From assembly GCA_938007995.1 (NCBI GenBank), contig CALLLW010000046.1, positions 1 to 34,931 of the forward strand: 34,931 nt of DNA, read 5' to 3'. A model generated the notes under the pieces. That model was not told the origin of the DNA. It saw only the letters and a program-made list of their open reading frames with translations, and did not search any database. Source of the stretch: an uncultured Granulosicoccaceae bacterium. GTDB lineage: Bacteria; Pseudomonadota; Gammaproteobacteria; Granulosicoccales; Granulosicoccaceae. Shown here piece after piece: positions 25,401-32,448 of the stretch (positions are counted from its first letter, which is position 1; each line of letters begins with the position of its first letter). The position numbers were made by a program, and so were the translations under genes.

Positions 25401-26285
25401 CTGGTTATGCAAAGACAACTCGGCAGACTGGATATTACCGAGTCAGGCTTATCACTACGCCATACGCTGACCGCAGCGGACATTGGCTTTGAACTTGACT
25501 ACCAGAGAAACTCACTTAAGTCAGACTTTTTCAACATTGCTGATGCAATTGAGGATAACGTCGCCGTAACAGCACACTTTGGCAACAGTTTAAGAGGCGG
25601 CAGCCTGACCACCGGTATCAATGCCAATGGTAATAACGACCTGACCTACTCTACCGGTACTGCTTATATTAGAGACCGTAAAGGCAGAAGACAGCTAAGC
25701 TCTGAAGTAGCTATTAATGAAGTGGCAGACAACTCTGCTGAATTCCGCATTGGCGCACGACGCGACCGAGCGGAAATCAGCCTGCAGTCTGCCATTGGTA
25801 AGCGCGAATTTGTCAAGTTATCCGGTAACGTGAATGAACTGGCAACACGCTCAGGCGACCAGAGAATATCTCGTGGACTGGTTGGTAGTGTAGAAGTAGG
25901 CTCCAGTGGTAACGTTGGCAGTAACAAATGGAGCATGGGTGTTTCGGCACGCGGTGAAGTCAATGATCGCGAGCCTTTGGCTAATTTGAGCAACTTTTTG
26001 TTCGAGAACTCACAACAGGTGTCGGTAAACGCCGCATTATTTCGTGGTGATGTCGCATCTGATTATCCATCCACTCCCGGTCCTCGTTATCGCGTAGCAG
26101 CCCGCCTTGGACACAGCTGGCCAGGTGCATCAACTGCGATGAGCCTTGAAGCAGGTGCCGGCTTTAAAGTGTTGGGCAATGACGAACTGAGCTTTCAATT
26201 GCAGCACGACCGTCAGGCAGTGCAACCACTTGAAGGGCCGCAGTCTTTCTCAACGTTTGGCGTCCAGTACATCAATCATTTTTGA
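22383..26285 (+). CDS. pelB: PelB, TPR-beta-barrel outer-membrane Pel porin
   Basis: PelB exports Pel across the outer membrane, and its periplasmic TPR domain is known to bind PelA. The 1300-residue product is somewhat longer than the P. aeruginosa protein (about 1190). A hydrophobic N-terminal segment (LLSIALLLTVAFVALIP) is followed by a helical repeat region from about residue 50 to 950. Typical TPR helices are ALEWNKKYLEQDPYSDKYQLRLAQLYEWTGN and AAIETYRSTLEIQPDNTDALSG. The C-terminal beta barrel starts near residue 1000 (SLTTGINANGNNDLTYSTGTAYI) and ends with the outer-membrane signature FGVQYINHF. The 26-bp overlap with pelA suggests translational coupling. A hairpin follows the stop codon. 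Confidence 0.95.
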   Translation: MPLSTVKRESLIPRVHLLSIALLLTVAFVALIPSRDTFTYSATKKNVEKPGVDQLDIAYLKARNATGDLSDDEIMSVIHDMIRNKNWQEARVLMAQRPDLNLAPADQFLLDLETASSGFYGAKTEASLASYKANLVTLMTDLFDTPELHDQDTLERAAEFSADLGQPGLSSRYYKLLAESYPLAAAENYANCGLILRNYSMYGGSVDCFEASMASATDAEQNNRFGLRLARVHQQFEFLDRAEATLEKLTPDVPGDKLSLTRTAGFALEINRPDIAYPLYAQLADIEESKAIFWLEKAAKWAEASNQPGIAAEYVLTISDLSEPKYQDELSRRRQQLLIASGRNEEALATIFDRIAANPKSGEELIEGITLAAGMGMTQQAMEWNETLLEIRPFDIDAMARQIDFALASNRQKEALEWNKKYLEQDPYSDKYQLRLAQLYEWTGNVDAAMKQRELLSIQYPSLENDRELLRLAELNWESEIAANTLHRIGRITPLSTEDLLKLVKLYEQDGTPHLAADALTEMLGGDNDAMLLRELASLHTRHVNYQQALSTWEEFANRFGRSAEESLNRMELLWRLKRPTEAVAVTDTIDQFNSSGASQYQLALLSELGWRYRKPELVYAAAPYMDQLDEDHTFNSKRRLVQALIDNKKYEQAIKTAENLWRETDEVSYMLSAIHIALKENIYPHYERYLDATGDLIELRELPEYWLTIADHYNRNSDSDAAIETYRSTLEIQPDNTDALSGLIWTMLGADTNNATILETLTRYEDMATKAPALWNPYAVGYLRAKQPETSLRWFSKLMARNEHDYNILLSFADALEQSGNNTHAFKVRTYALQQLLPQVMASANGNIDGLGRDYISVLRSYGSAAENEAWTRKLLEGIDDTGPEEQAWRRELAASWYLATQRNDYARLVMTKMHERRLESPAWQRLAVALGEDDLPVVREILASSKGTLSSGDEILALRKLGHEREAYLVALDTLENSKNLSERNVAREHVISIRGSRPGYYSALVMQRQLGRLDITESGLSLRHTLTAADIGFELDYQRNSLKSDFFNIADAIEDNVAVTAHFGNSLRGGSLTTGINANGNNDLTYSTGTAYIRDRKGRRQLSSEVAINEVADNSAEFRIGARRDRAEISLQSAIGKREFVKLSGNVNELATRSGDQRISRGLVGSVEVGSSGNVGSNKWSMGVSARGEVNDREPLANLSNFLFENSQQVSVNAALFRGDVASDYPSTPGPRYRVAARLGHSWPGASTAMSLEAGAGFKVLGNDELSFQLQHDRQAVQPLEGPQSFSTFGVQYINHF

Positions 26286-26292
26286 TCGCAAC

Positions 26293-26333
26293 AGACCGCC
26301 GGTGATGATCTTTACAAGACTCTTCGGCGGTCT
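26293..26333 (+). terminator. Hairpin at the end of the pel operon
   Basis: AGACCGCCG (26293-26301) pairs perfectly with CGGCGGTCT (26325-26333) across a 23-nt loop, starting 8 bp after the pelB stop. No U-tract follows, so it is not a textbook intrinsic terminator. It may protect the 3' end or act with Rho. Confidence 0.45.
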
Positions 26334-26491
26334 ATATCAGAACACAACCTTACGCACACCACTGCCAAAATAGTGAGTCGCGCCTATAAAAGCAATAGCA
26401 CACCAAAAAGGCCCACCGATCTCTTCCACGTTACCATCATTGTTAACACTTGGATTCATTAAAGGTTAGGCTCTGCTTCGCTTTGGCCTGC

Positions 26492-26556
26492 TTTGTTCTG
26501 GCCGTTTGTTCTGTCCGTTTGTTCTGTCCGTTTTTAAAGGCCGTTTTTAATGGCCT
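26492..26556 (+). repeat. 13-bp tandem repeat, five units
   Basis: Consecutive 13-mers are TTTGTTCTGGCCG, TTTGTTCTGTCCG (twice), TTTTTAAAGGCCG and TTTTTAATGGCCT. The first three differ by one base; the last two keep the TTT start and the CC near the end. The unit length is not a multiple of three and no gene spans it. On the other strand it reads CGGACAGAACAAA, similar to words in the repeat field at 34622-34805. Confidence 0.85.
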
Positions 26557-26886
26557 TCCGGGGCCTGCCCGCACTTTACCGACTTGCTTTGGCAACTATC
26601 GCTGTGACTATTTTCACTACAATTGACTGACATCACCGCCAGTGCAGATCACCGCAAATATATTCCATCCGGCAATTCAAAAATAACCAGACTTTTTCAG
26701 TTATTCAAGACTGTCATTTATCAGTGCAGGCTGCCAAAGATCAGTTTTAAAGAATATCGTTTTTTCGCCGTATTCAACACTACGGCAGATGAAATGCACA
26801 ACTCGTTTGACGGTTTCTCATAGTGAGAGAACGGGCTCTTATCCATCAGCATCAGTTAACATAAATCCACGACGGCGTGTTGATAG

Positions 26887-29418
26887 ATGAATCGAGACAA
26901 ATTCAAAATTGTTGTAACCATTGCTTGCCTGTTAGGTATACTGACTTTCCTGTTCTTCAAGGCTCGCAATAACGACATTGAAAAACACCACAAAATAATC
27001 CACAACATCCAGCAACTGTTTTATCAAGACTCACAATTTAACGAGTCAATTCTAAAACTCCAGACTGTGAATTTTGCTGCCTACGAAATGCTTGCTAAGC
27101 ACCGTCGGGCAATTGAAGAATACACAGCATGGCTTAAAACCACTGAGTCAGGTATTTATCAAACATTTGGTGAAGACATAGACACCGCCATTGATGAGGC
27201 GGAACAGGTTTTTGCTGTAAAGATAGACCTAATTGAAGAGTTCAAATCACTGAACTCTGATTTGAAAAAATCCGTCGCTGAATTACCCGTTGCAGTCGAA
27301 GCAGAGAAGCGTGGAGCTTCAAGTTTTGCCGAGCACATCTACCTTGACCGGCTTTTGAAAGAGGTTTTACTCTTTCACTCTAATCCGATGGAAAACAATA
27401 ACAGATGGGTGCTGAAGGCCATTGAGCAGATGTATCAATCCCCTGATGATTCACAGCTGGAACTCGCCGGGCACGCGTCAACAGTGATTAAAAATACTGA
27501 AGGAATTATTCAGAAAATACAAAATATTTTTGACCTGCCTACCAAGCAAAGTGTAGGTGAGATTTACAACATCTATAGCCGATACTACGCTGAAAAAAGT
27601 AAATCCACAGCATTCTATCGCTTTGCCATGTACGCAATGGCGCTATTCCTACTAGCTTACGTTGCAAAGCTATTTCTGACGTTGCGCAATACAATGAGGC
27701 ATTTAGAAACCTCACTTGAGGAAATAGAATTCCAGAAAAAGGCACTGGATGAGCATGCAATTGTAGCCAGTATTAATCCGGACGGCCATATCACTTATGT
27801 AAATGATCGATTTATAGAGGTCAGTCAGTACAGCCGTAAGGATACTGACAGTCACTTTAAAAAGCTAATTGACTTTAACCATCACTCGCCATTCATCCTA
27901 AAAGAAATAGTAACTGCCTTGAAGAAGGGCGAGACCTGGCGTGGAGAATTAAGGAACAGCAAAAAAGACGGTAGTTTTTTCTGGGCTGATGCCACAATTG
28001 TACCCTTCATAGACAAGCTTGGCGCGCCAATCAGACATATCGCTTTGCTGACAGACATCACCGCTAAAAAACGCGATGAACAACGCATATTTAATCTGGC
28101 CCACTACGACAGTTTAACGGGCCTACCAAACCGGTTATTCTTCAGGCAGCAAGTGGAGCAGCATCTCTCTGAACAAGCCAGCAAAGACAAAAAAACAGTT
28201 TTGCTATTTGTAGATCTGGACAACTTCAAACTGGTCAATGACACAATGGGGCACACCGTTGGTGACTCATTGCTGCGCAAAGTAGCGAATCACCTAACAT
28301 CCAGCGCGAGGGAAAATGATCTTGTCTCACGCCTTGGCGGCGATGAGTTTGTTGTTGCGCTCATGGACATTGAGTCGCACAACGAAATAATAAAGATTAC
28401 AAACGCCATATTGTCAATTACCGACTATCCGGTAAAACTTGAACAACATGAAACAGTGGTTTCTACCAGCATCGGAATAAGTGTTTATCCAGACGATGCG
28501 AATAGCATGGATTGCCTGATACAACACTCAGATATGGCTATGTATGCTGCCAAGTCGCGCGGTAAAAACCAGTATCAGTTTTTCACTAAAGAACTTGAGA
28601 TTCAGAGCATTAAGCGGCACACACTGGAAAATGACCTGCGCCGCGCAATACAGCTTGAAGAATTTGAAATCTACTATCAACCACAGGTAGAAAGCGTATC
28701 TGGCGACATCGCGTCAGTTGAAGCACTAATCAGATGGAATCATCCGGACAAAGGGCTTATTCCCCCTTGCGATTTCATCCCGGTTCTAGAAGAGACCGGC
28801 CTGATTGTGACAGTCGGTGACTGGGTACTAAAACAAGCGTGCACACAACTGGCCGCATGGAAACAGCAGGGCTTCAGACTGAGGATGGCGGTAAACATAT
28901 CCGCCCATCAAATAGCTGATAATCACCTGTTAGAAATAATCGAGCAGATTCTACGGTTTAGACCTATTGAACCTCATGAGCTTGAGCTCGAACTGACAGA
29001 AACCAGCTTACTGAATAACTCGGAATACTCGATAACCCTGCTCAATTCACTAAGTGAACTTGGTGTCGGCCTGGCACTGGATGATTTTGGTACCGGCTAT
29101 TCATCACTTAGTTACCTGAAAAAACTTCCCATCGACCGTTTGAAGATCGATAGATCATTTGTATGGGAATTGCCGAATGACAGACGCGACATGGAAATAA
29201 TCACCACCATCATAGCGATGGCCAAAAGCCTTGGTTTGCAAATTATTGCCGAAGGTGTGGAAACCGCGGAACAATACGCCATTTTGCAAGACAAGCAGTG
29301 CGAATACCTGCAGGGCTACCACATAGGCAAACCAATGCCTGCAGATGAGATGCTGGCAAAGTTGCACGACAATCGGGATGGCACCACTCTCGACAATGTG
29401 GTCAATCTGAACCCCTGA
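26887..29418 (+). CDS. Membrane-bound PAS-GGDEF-EAL cyclic-di-GMP enzyme
   Basis: The 843-residue protein has an N-terminal membrane helix (IVVTIACLLGILTFLFF), about 220 all-helical residues predicted periplasmic, and a second helix (FAMYAMALFLLAYVAKLFL, about 248-268). A coiled segment, a PAS domain (about 285-400; IVASINPDGHITYVNDRF, LTDITAKKRDEQ), a GGDEF domain and an EAL domain follow. The cyclase motif is intact as GGDEF 484-488, with an I-site RxxD at 475-478. The phosphodiesterase motif EAL starts at Glu612 (EALIRWNHPDKG), and DDFGTGYSS and EGVETAEQ are present. Both activities are therefore possible; which prevails cannot be told. The sensory region resembles paired all-helical ligand-binding domains but has no named match. 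It lies 600 bp after the pel operon in the same direction, so a role in setting c-di-GMP for PelD is plausible but inferred. Confidence 0.96.
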   Translation: MNRDKFKIVVTIACLLGILTFLFFKARNNDIEKHHKIIHNIQQLFYQDSQFNESILKLQTVNFAAYEMLAKHRRAIEEYTAWLKTTESGIYQTFGEDIDTAIDEAEQVFAVKIDLIEEFKSLNSDLKKSVAELPVAVEAEKRGASSFAEHIYLDRLLKEVLLFHSNPMENNNRWVLKAIEQMYQSPDDSQLELAGHASTVIKNTEGIIQKIQNIFDLPTKQSVGEIYNIYSRYYAEKSKSTAFYRFAMYAMALFLLAYVAKLFLTLRNTMRHLETSLEEIEFQKKALDEHAIVASINPDGHITYVNDRFIEVSQYSRKDTDSHFKKLIDFNHHSPFILKEIVTALKKGETWRGELRNSKKDGSFFWADATIVPFIDKLGAPIRHIALLTDITAKKRDEQRIFNLAHYDSLTGLPNRLFFRQQVEQHLSEQASKDKKTVLLFVDLDNFKLVNDTMGHTVGDSLLRKVANHLTSSARENDLVSRLGGDEFVVALMDIESHNEIIKITNAILSITDYPVKLEQHETVVSTSIGISVYPDDANSMDCLIQHSDMAMYAAKSRGKNQYQFFTKELEIQSIKRHTLENDLRRAIQLEEFEIYYQPQVESVSGDIASVEALIRWNHPDKGLIPPCDFIPVLEETGLIVTVGDWVLKQACTQLAAWKQQGFRLRMAVNISAHQIADNHLLEIIEQILRFRPIEPHELELELTETSLLNNSEYSITLLNSLSELGVGLALDDFGTGYSSLSYLKKLPIDRLKIDRSFVWELPNDRRDMEIITTIIAMAKSLGLQIIAEGVETAEQYAILQDKQCEYLQGYHIGKPMPADEMLAKLHDNRDGTTLDNVVNLNP

Positions 29419-29448
29419 TACTACCATGCATGCTTAGCGGTCGATTTT

Positions 29449-29468
29449 GCTGTTGAATCGTCAACAGC
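29449..29468 (+). terminator. Perfect 8-bp hairpin after the GGDEF-EAL gene
   Basis: GCTGTTGA (29449-29456) and TCAACAGC (29461-29468) pair fully around an ATCG loop, 30 bp after the stop codon. No T-run follows on the plus strand. It is likely an RNA 3'-end structure; intrinsic termination is uncertain. Confidence 0.45.
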
Positions 29469-29816
29469 AGTGTATGTATCCGGCAAGTCAATACTGAGAT
29501 AAGATAGGCGGCGCAGAAGCACTGCACCTGCGGTACGTCCTATCGACACTCAGCACCACAAATCCTGTGAGCATGCGTTGAAAATAGTCACGAGCCAGAT
29601 CCCTTTAAAGATCCGATCAGGCAAATGCGACTGAACAAGCGCGGATCCCAAAATATAAAATAGGTGCTGTGTGAGAGGATTTAAAGCACTCTTACTGCGC
29701 CTGCTTGACTTTCAACACACAGCAACATTGACAGGTGGGCAACAGAGGTCCTTGACATCTCAGTTGATCTGAGTCGCATCAACACTGCAATTCAATGTTG
29801 CAACAGGAAACAATCG
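29469..29816. other. Intergenic region upstream of the lipoprotein gene
   Basis: About 350 bp without a credible ORF. A TTGACA at 29752-29757 is a reasonable -35 box for the lipoprotein gene, but no good -10 is seen 16-18 bp later. Overlapping that area is GTTGAT-N9-ATCAAC (about 29762-29782), a possible operator. Nothing else stands out. Confidence 0.35.
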
Positions 29817-30914
29817 ATGGTTACTCGTCAGCTTACAATCACCCTGCTCTTTGCTGTTTCGCTTACTGCCTGTTCGTCAGACGATCGAACATCAGTGACA
29901 GATACCCTGCTGGAAACTGAAAACCCGGTTGACGATGATTTGTTCGACGCTGACGTAGAGGTCGAGATCAACGATCTGAATATTGATACGAATAGCTTGT
30001 CAGCCAACGGTTGTCAGAATGTCGTTATCGTCGACGGTTTTGCCTACGCTGCCTGCGGAAATGGCATTGAAGCGGTCGATCTTGAAACCCTTGAGCGCAA
30101 TTTTATTGCATCACCTGCAGATGACATCACCGGCGATGCGAACGAAGGCGTCATCTTCACACAATCGGGAAATACCCTGATTCATTTTGATCTGGCAGAT
30201 CCGTTGCAACCAGAACCCATCGCAACCGTTACTACCAACTTTTTTCTTTTCTCAGGCATATCAGCAGCTGATGGCATCCTTGTAGTCTCGGGTGGTTCCA
30301 CTGGCTCTAACACACAGGTTTACACATACACAGCCAATTTCCTTTCACTGGTATTACCTGGAATACCTACGGTAGATGGGCGCACAGGTAATCCAGATGT
30401 ACATGTCACGTCCGCGTTGAACGGCAGCGTACTGGCCTTTTACTCGCAGGATCTTGGAGCAGTTGCCAACTGGGGTATACAAACCGTTGAGTTCGATGAA
30501 AACGGCAGTGTTTTATCGCTACCGGAAGTTGTTGTACTGACGCCGGGGCAGTTTACCGGAAGTTTTGGTGCACCAATCGGACCGGCCAATTTTCCGGTAG
30601 AAAGCGAATATCTAAATGGCACGTTGTATACTGCAAACTTCGCCGCTAACGGCATTGAAGTTATCGATGTGACTATTTCAACTGTACTTTCAACCATCGA
30701 ATTGGGATATGAACCAACCAACATCACCACTGATGGAGAGTCACTTTTTGTTGTAGGCGTAGAGCATTCGAACCTTGATTTCATTGACCCGAGTACACAA
30801 ACTGTCGTTGAAAGCTTGCTTCTACCCTTACTTCAGCCAGTCGGTGTAGCAGCATCAGCAACACACCTGGCAGTCGCAGACCGAACTGCCGGGTTAATCG
30901 TTGTAAGGCGCTAA
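29817..30914 (+). CDS. Predicted lipoprotein with a beta-propeller-like repeat domain
   Basis: The 365-residue product starts at ATG 29817, with CAGGAAAC eight bases upstream. The signal peptide ends in a lipobox LTAC (Cys19) followed by SSDD, so outer-membrane sorting is likely. After an acidic linker of about 35 residues comes a domain of repeated beta units resembling YVTN/LVIVD propeller blades. Examples are GFAYAACGNGIEAVDLETLERNF, GNTLIHFDLADPLQPEPIATV, NGTLYTANFAANGIEVIDVTISTVLSTIELG, ESLFVVGVEHSNLDFIDPSTQTVVESL and THLAVADRTAGLIVVRR. Five or more such units are visible, consistent with a propeller. Two Cys (NGCQN and YAACGN) may form a disulfide. I recognise no specific family or ligand. 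Neighbours give no operon partner. Confidence 0.75.
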   Translation: MVTRQLTITLLFAVSLTACSSDDRTSVTDTLLETENPVDDDLFDADVEVEINDLNIDTNSLSANGCQNVVIVDGFAYAACGNGIEAVDLETLERNFIASPADDITGDANEGVIFTQSGNTLIHFDLADPLQPEPIATVTTNFFLFSGISAADGILVVSGGSTGSNTQVYTYTANFLSLVLPGIPTVDGRTGNPDVHVTSALNGSVLAFYSQDLGAVANWGIQTVEFDENGSVLSLPEVVVLTPGQFTGSFGAPIGPANFPVESEYLNGTLYTANFAANGIEVIDVTISTVLSTIELGYEPTNITTDGESLFVVGVEHSNLDFIDPSTQTVVESLLLPLLQPVGVAASATHLAVADRTAGLIVVRR

Positions 30915-30936
30915 AATCAGGGCACTGTAATAACCA

Positions 30937-31155
30937 ATGGCAGGCCACTTTCACCCAACTGCCGATATGGCAAACGTGGCTCAATCAGGTGACTTGCCGG
31001 ACGTGCAAAGTACTTGCACGTTAACGTTACGATCTCAAATGCCTGATAATGGTGTTATTTTCTCCGATGAAGTGGAGTCTGATTTTATCCGTCTTGACGC
31101 GGGACCAGAGGTAGATATCTCTGTCAGTGAACAGCAAAGCACACTGGTCGAGTAG
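30937..31155 (+). CDS. Small ORF of unknown function, possibly a gene remnant
   Basis: The frame is 72 residues from ATG 30937 to TAG 31155 and starts 23 bp after the lipoprotein stop. It has no clear ribosome site. The second half reads GVIFSDEVESDFIRLDAGPEVDISVSEQQ, an organised, acidic beta-like stretch. It is loosely reminiscent of the C-terminal strand region of NAD-kinase-like proteins, but I cannot confirm that. The first half has no features. It could be the last fragment of a decayed gene rather than a working one. Confidence 0.3.
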   Translation: MAGHFHPTADMANVAQSGDLPDVQSTCTLTLRSQMPDNGVIFSDEVESDFIRLDAGPEVDISVSEQQSTLVE

Positions 31156-31223
31156 GCTTCAGCATCTCTATGGTTCGCGCAAAGCACTCAATTTTTTTGA
31201 TAGATCTTTTTTACCCTACACAA

Positions 31224-31565
31224 CTACCGCGGGCGTAAAGGTTCATCGTCAAAAACAACCTGCTCCCACCCGTGTTTCAGGAAATTTCTAATATTGGCAT
31301 GACTTTCACCATTTGGATCCTTTAATACTTCATCCCGGTAAAAATGTCCAAACAGATACGGGGTTTGCTGTGCAGCGATGTTATGCAATTTTGCAAATGC
31401 TAAAATCTTACAGCTTCCTTCGTTGCTGCCGGCAGCGTTGTGTATCTCGCCACACTGAAAACCTGTGGGACTAAACACGTAGCTGCTCTCTATTACCGCT
31501 ATCACATCTTTAAAATCTAATGATTCGGGAGAGCTCTCTAGCTGGCTAAGCAGTGATTCTGTATT
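31224..31565 (-). CDS. HopJ-family protein
   Basis: The family was named for a Pseudomonas syringae type III effector but is widespread in free-living bacteria with no secretion system, and its role there is unknown. The 113-residue product from GTG 31565 matches the family's usual length, and AGGTG lies nine bases upstream. The frame extends back to a TTG at 31640, but the extra 25 residues look unrelated. Conserved blocks are FKDVIAVIESSYVFSPTGFQCG, AGSNEGSCKILAFAKLHNI, QTPYLFGHFYRDEVLKDPNGESHANIRNFLKHGW and a final acidic FDDEPL. No signal peptide is present, so it should be cytosolic. It stands alone, convergent with the preceding lipoprotein gene. Confidence 0.88.
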   Translation of the reverse strand, partial: NTESLLSQLESSPESLDFKDVIAVIESSYVFSPTGFQCGEIHNAAGSNEGSCKILAFAKLHNIAAQQTPYLFGHFYRDEVLKDPNGESHANIRNFLKHGWEQVVFDDEPLRPR

Positions 31566-32448
31566 CACGTCGTTATGGCACCTGATTGTTGAAGTGTTTT
31601 CTGCACCGTTGTAAACCGCACCCGTATACTTTGTCTGCAAATTTTCAAGTACCTGAGAGTTATAGCTAATCTCCTGGTTGTATTATATGCAAACTTTTTA
31701 TGTCATGGATACAGCTCACTGTCACATCCCAGGCCCAACATTAGCAGCCAATACTATGGCATAAAACTAATTGTGCAGTCCGGACTTTCGCCTATGTATA
31801 AGCAGTCAGAATTTCATCGATAAATCAACCAGAGAGAATCATCTTTTTAAAGACGTATGTCGTTACTGTTTTCTGCGTTACTCAAAACCGAATGCTGAGA
31901 GGCGAGAAATATATGACCCCTTTGCCGACAAACGCTTCCTACATGACCTAAACCATCGTCACCTGGACGAACTATGATTGATCAGGACTAATAAGTTAGT
32001 CTTTGGCCTTTAGAGATACCGTTATAAGAGGATAAAACAGTATCTAACAACGTTAGTCGTAAAATTAATCTCTCAGCACTATTTTTGTTACAAATATCCC
32101 GTCTTCAATAAGACTACATCCGATAAAATTTAGACAATCAATATTGCAAGAAATAAACGCCCCCTAAGGCAAACATCGGTAGTAATACCATGCTGAGCAA
32201 TTTATCTGAAGCCAATTATAGAAAATCCCCTCCAGTAAGTCGTATACTTTTAACAAAATAAGTTTTTTTTCACACTGCTCTACATAACTCTCTTTGTAGT
32301 TTGTCAGTCATAAGCCGCAGCTATTTAAGGCAATACCGGGAAAATACAGATGCCTGTTGCAGCAATATTGAGATTTTTAGATATATCTTTATCCGCGCTT
32401 GTTTCCTGTGATACCGTTCAGACGGACACTCAGAGTTACGGAGGAAAC
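31566..32448. other. AT-rich intergenic region of about 880 bp
   Basis: No gene is supported here. The longest plus-strand frame (31771-31977, 68 codons from TTG, with a DVCRYC stretch) has no ribosome site or family resemblance. The section 31980-32340 is distinctly AT-rich compared with the flanks. A TATACT at about 32245 could be a -10 box for the ggt gene, leaving a leader of about 200 nt, but no matching -35 is clear. The content may be a deleted or decayed gene. Confidence 0.45.

Larger units (their letters stand above)
26286..26886. other. 600-bp intergenic gap between pelB and the GGDEF-EAL gene
   Basis: The gap holds the post-pelB hairpin and a 13-bp tandem repeat (26492-26556). A 66-codon open frame (26623-26823) has no ribosome site or recognisable product. 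No clear promoter was found upstream of the next gene, whose ATG at 26887 also lacks a Shine-Dalgarno sequence. Confidence 0.6.

Noticed and set aside
26492..26556. CRISPR array
   Set aside because: Units are contiguous 13-mers with no spacers and no cas genes are present.
26623..26823. 66-codon frame upstream of the GGDEF-EAL gene
   Set aside because: No Shine-Dalgarno, no recognisable motif, biased composition; not supported as a gene.
31224..31565. HopJ as evidence for a type III secretion system or pathogenicity
   Set aside because: The family is common in free-living bacteria and no secretion genes are nearby.
31771..31977. 68-codon frame with a DVCRYC stretch
   Set aside because: TTG start without ribosome site and no family resemblance; described only as part of the AT-rich gap.
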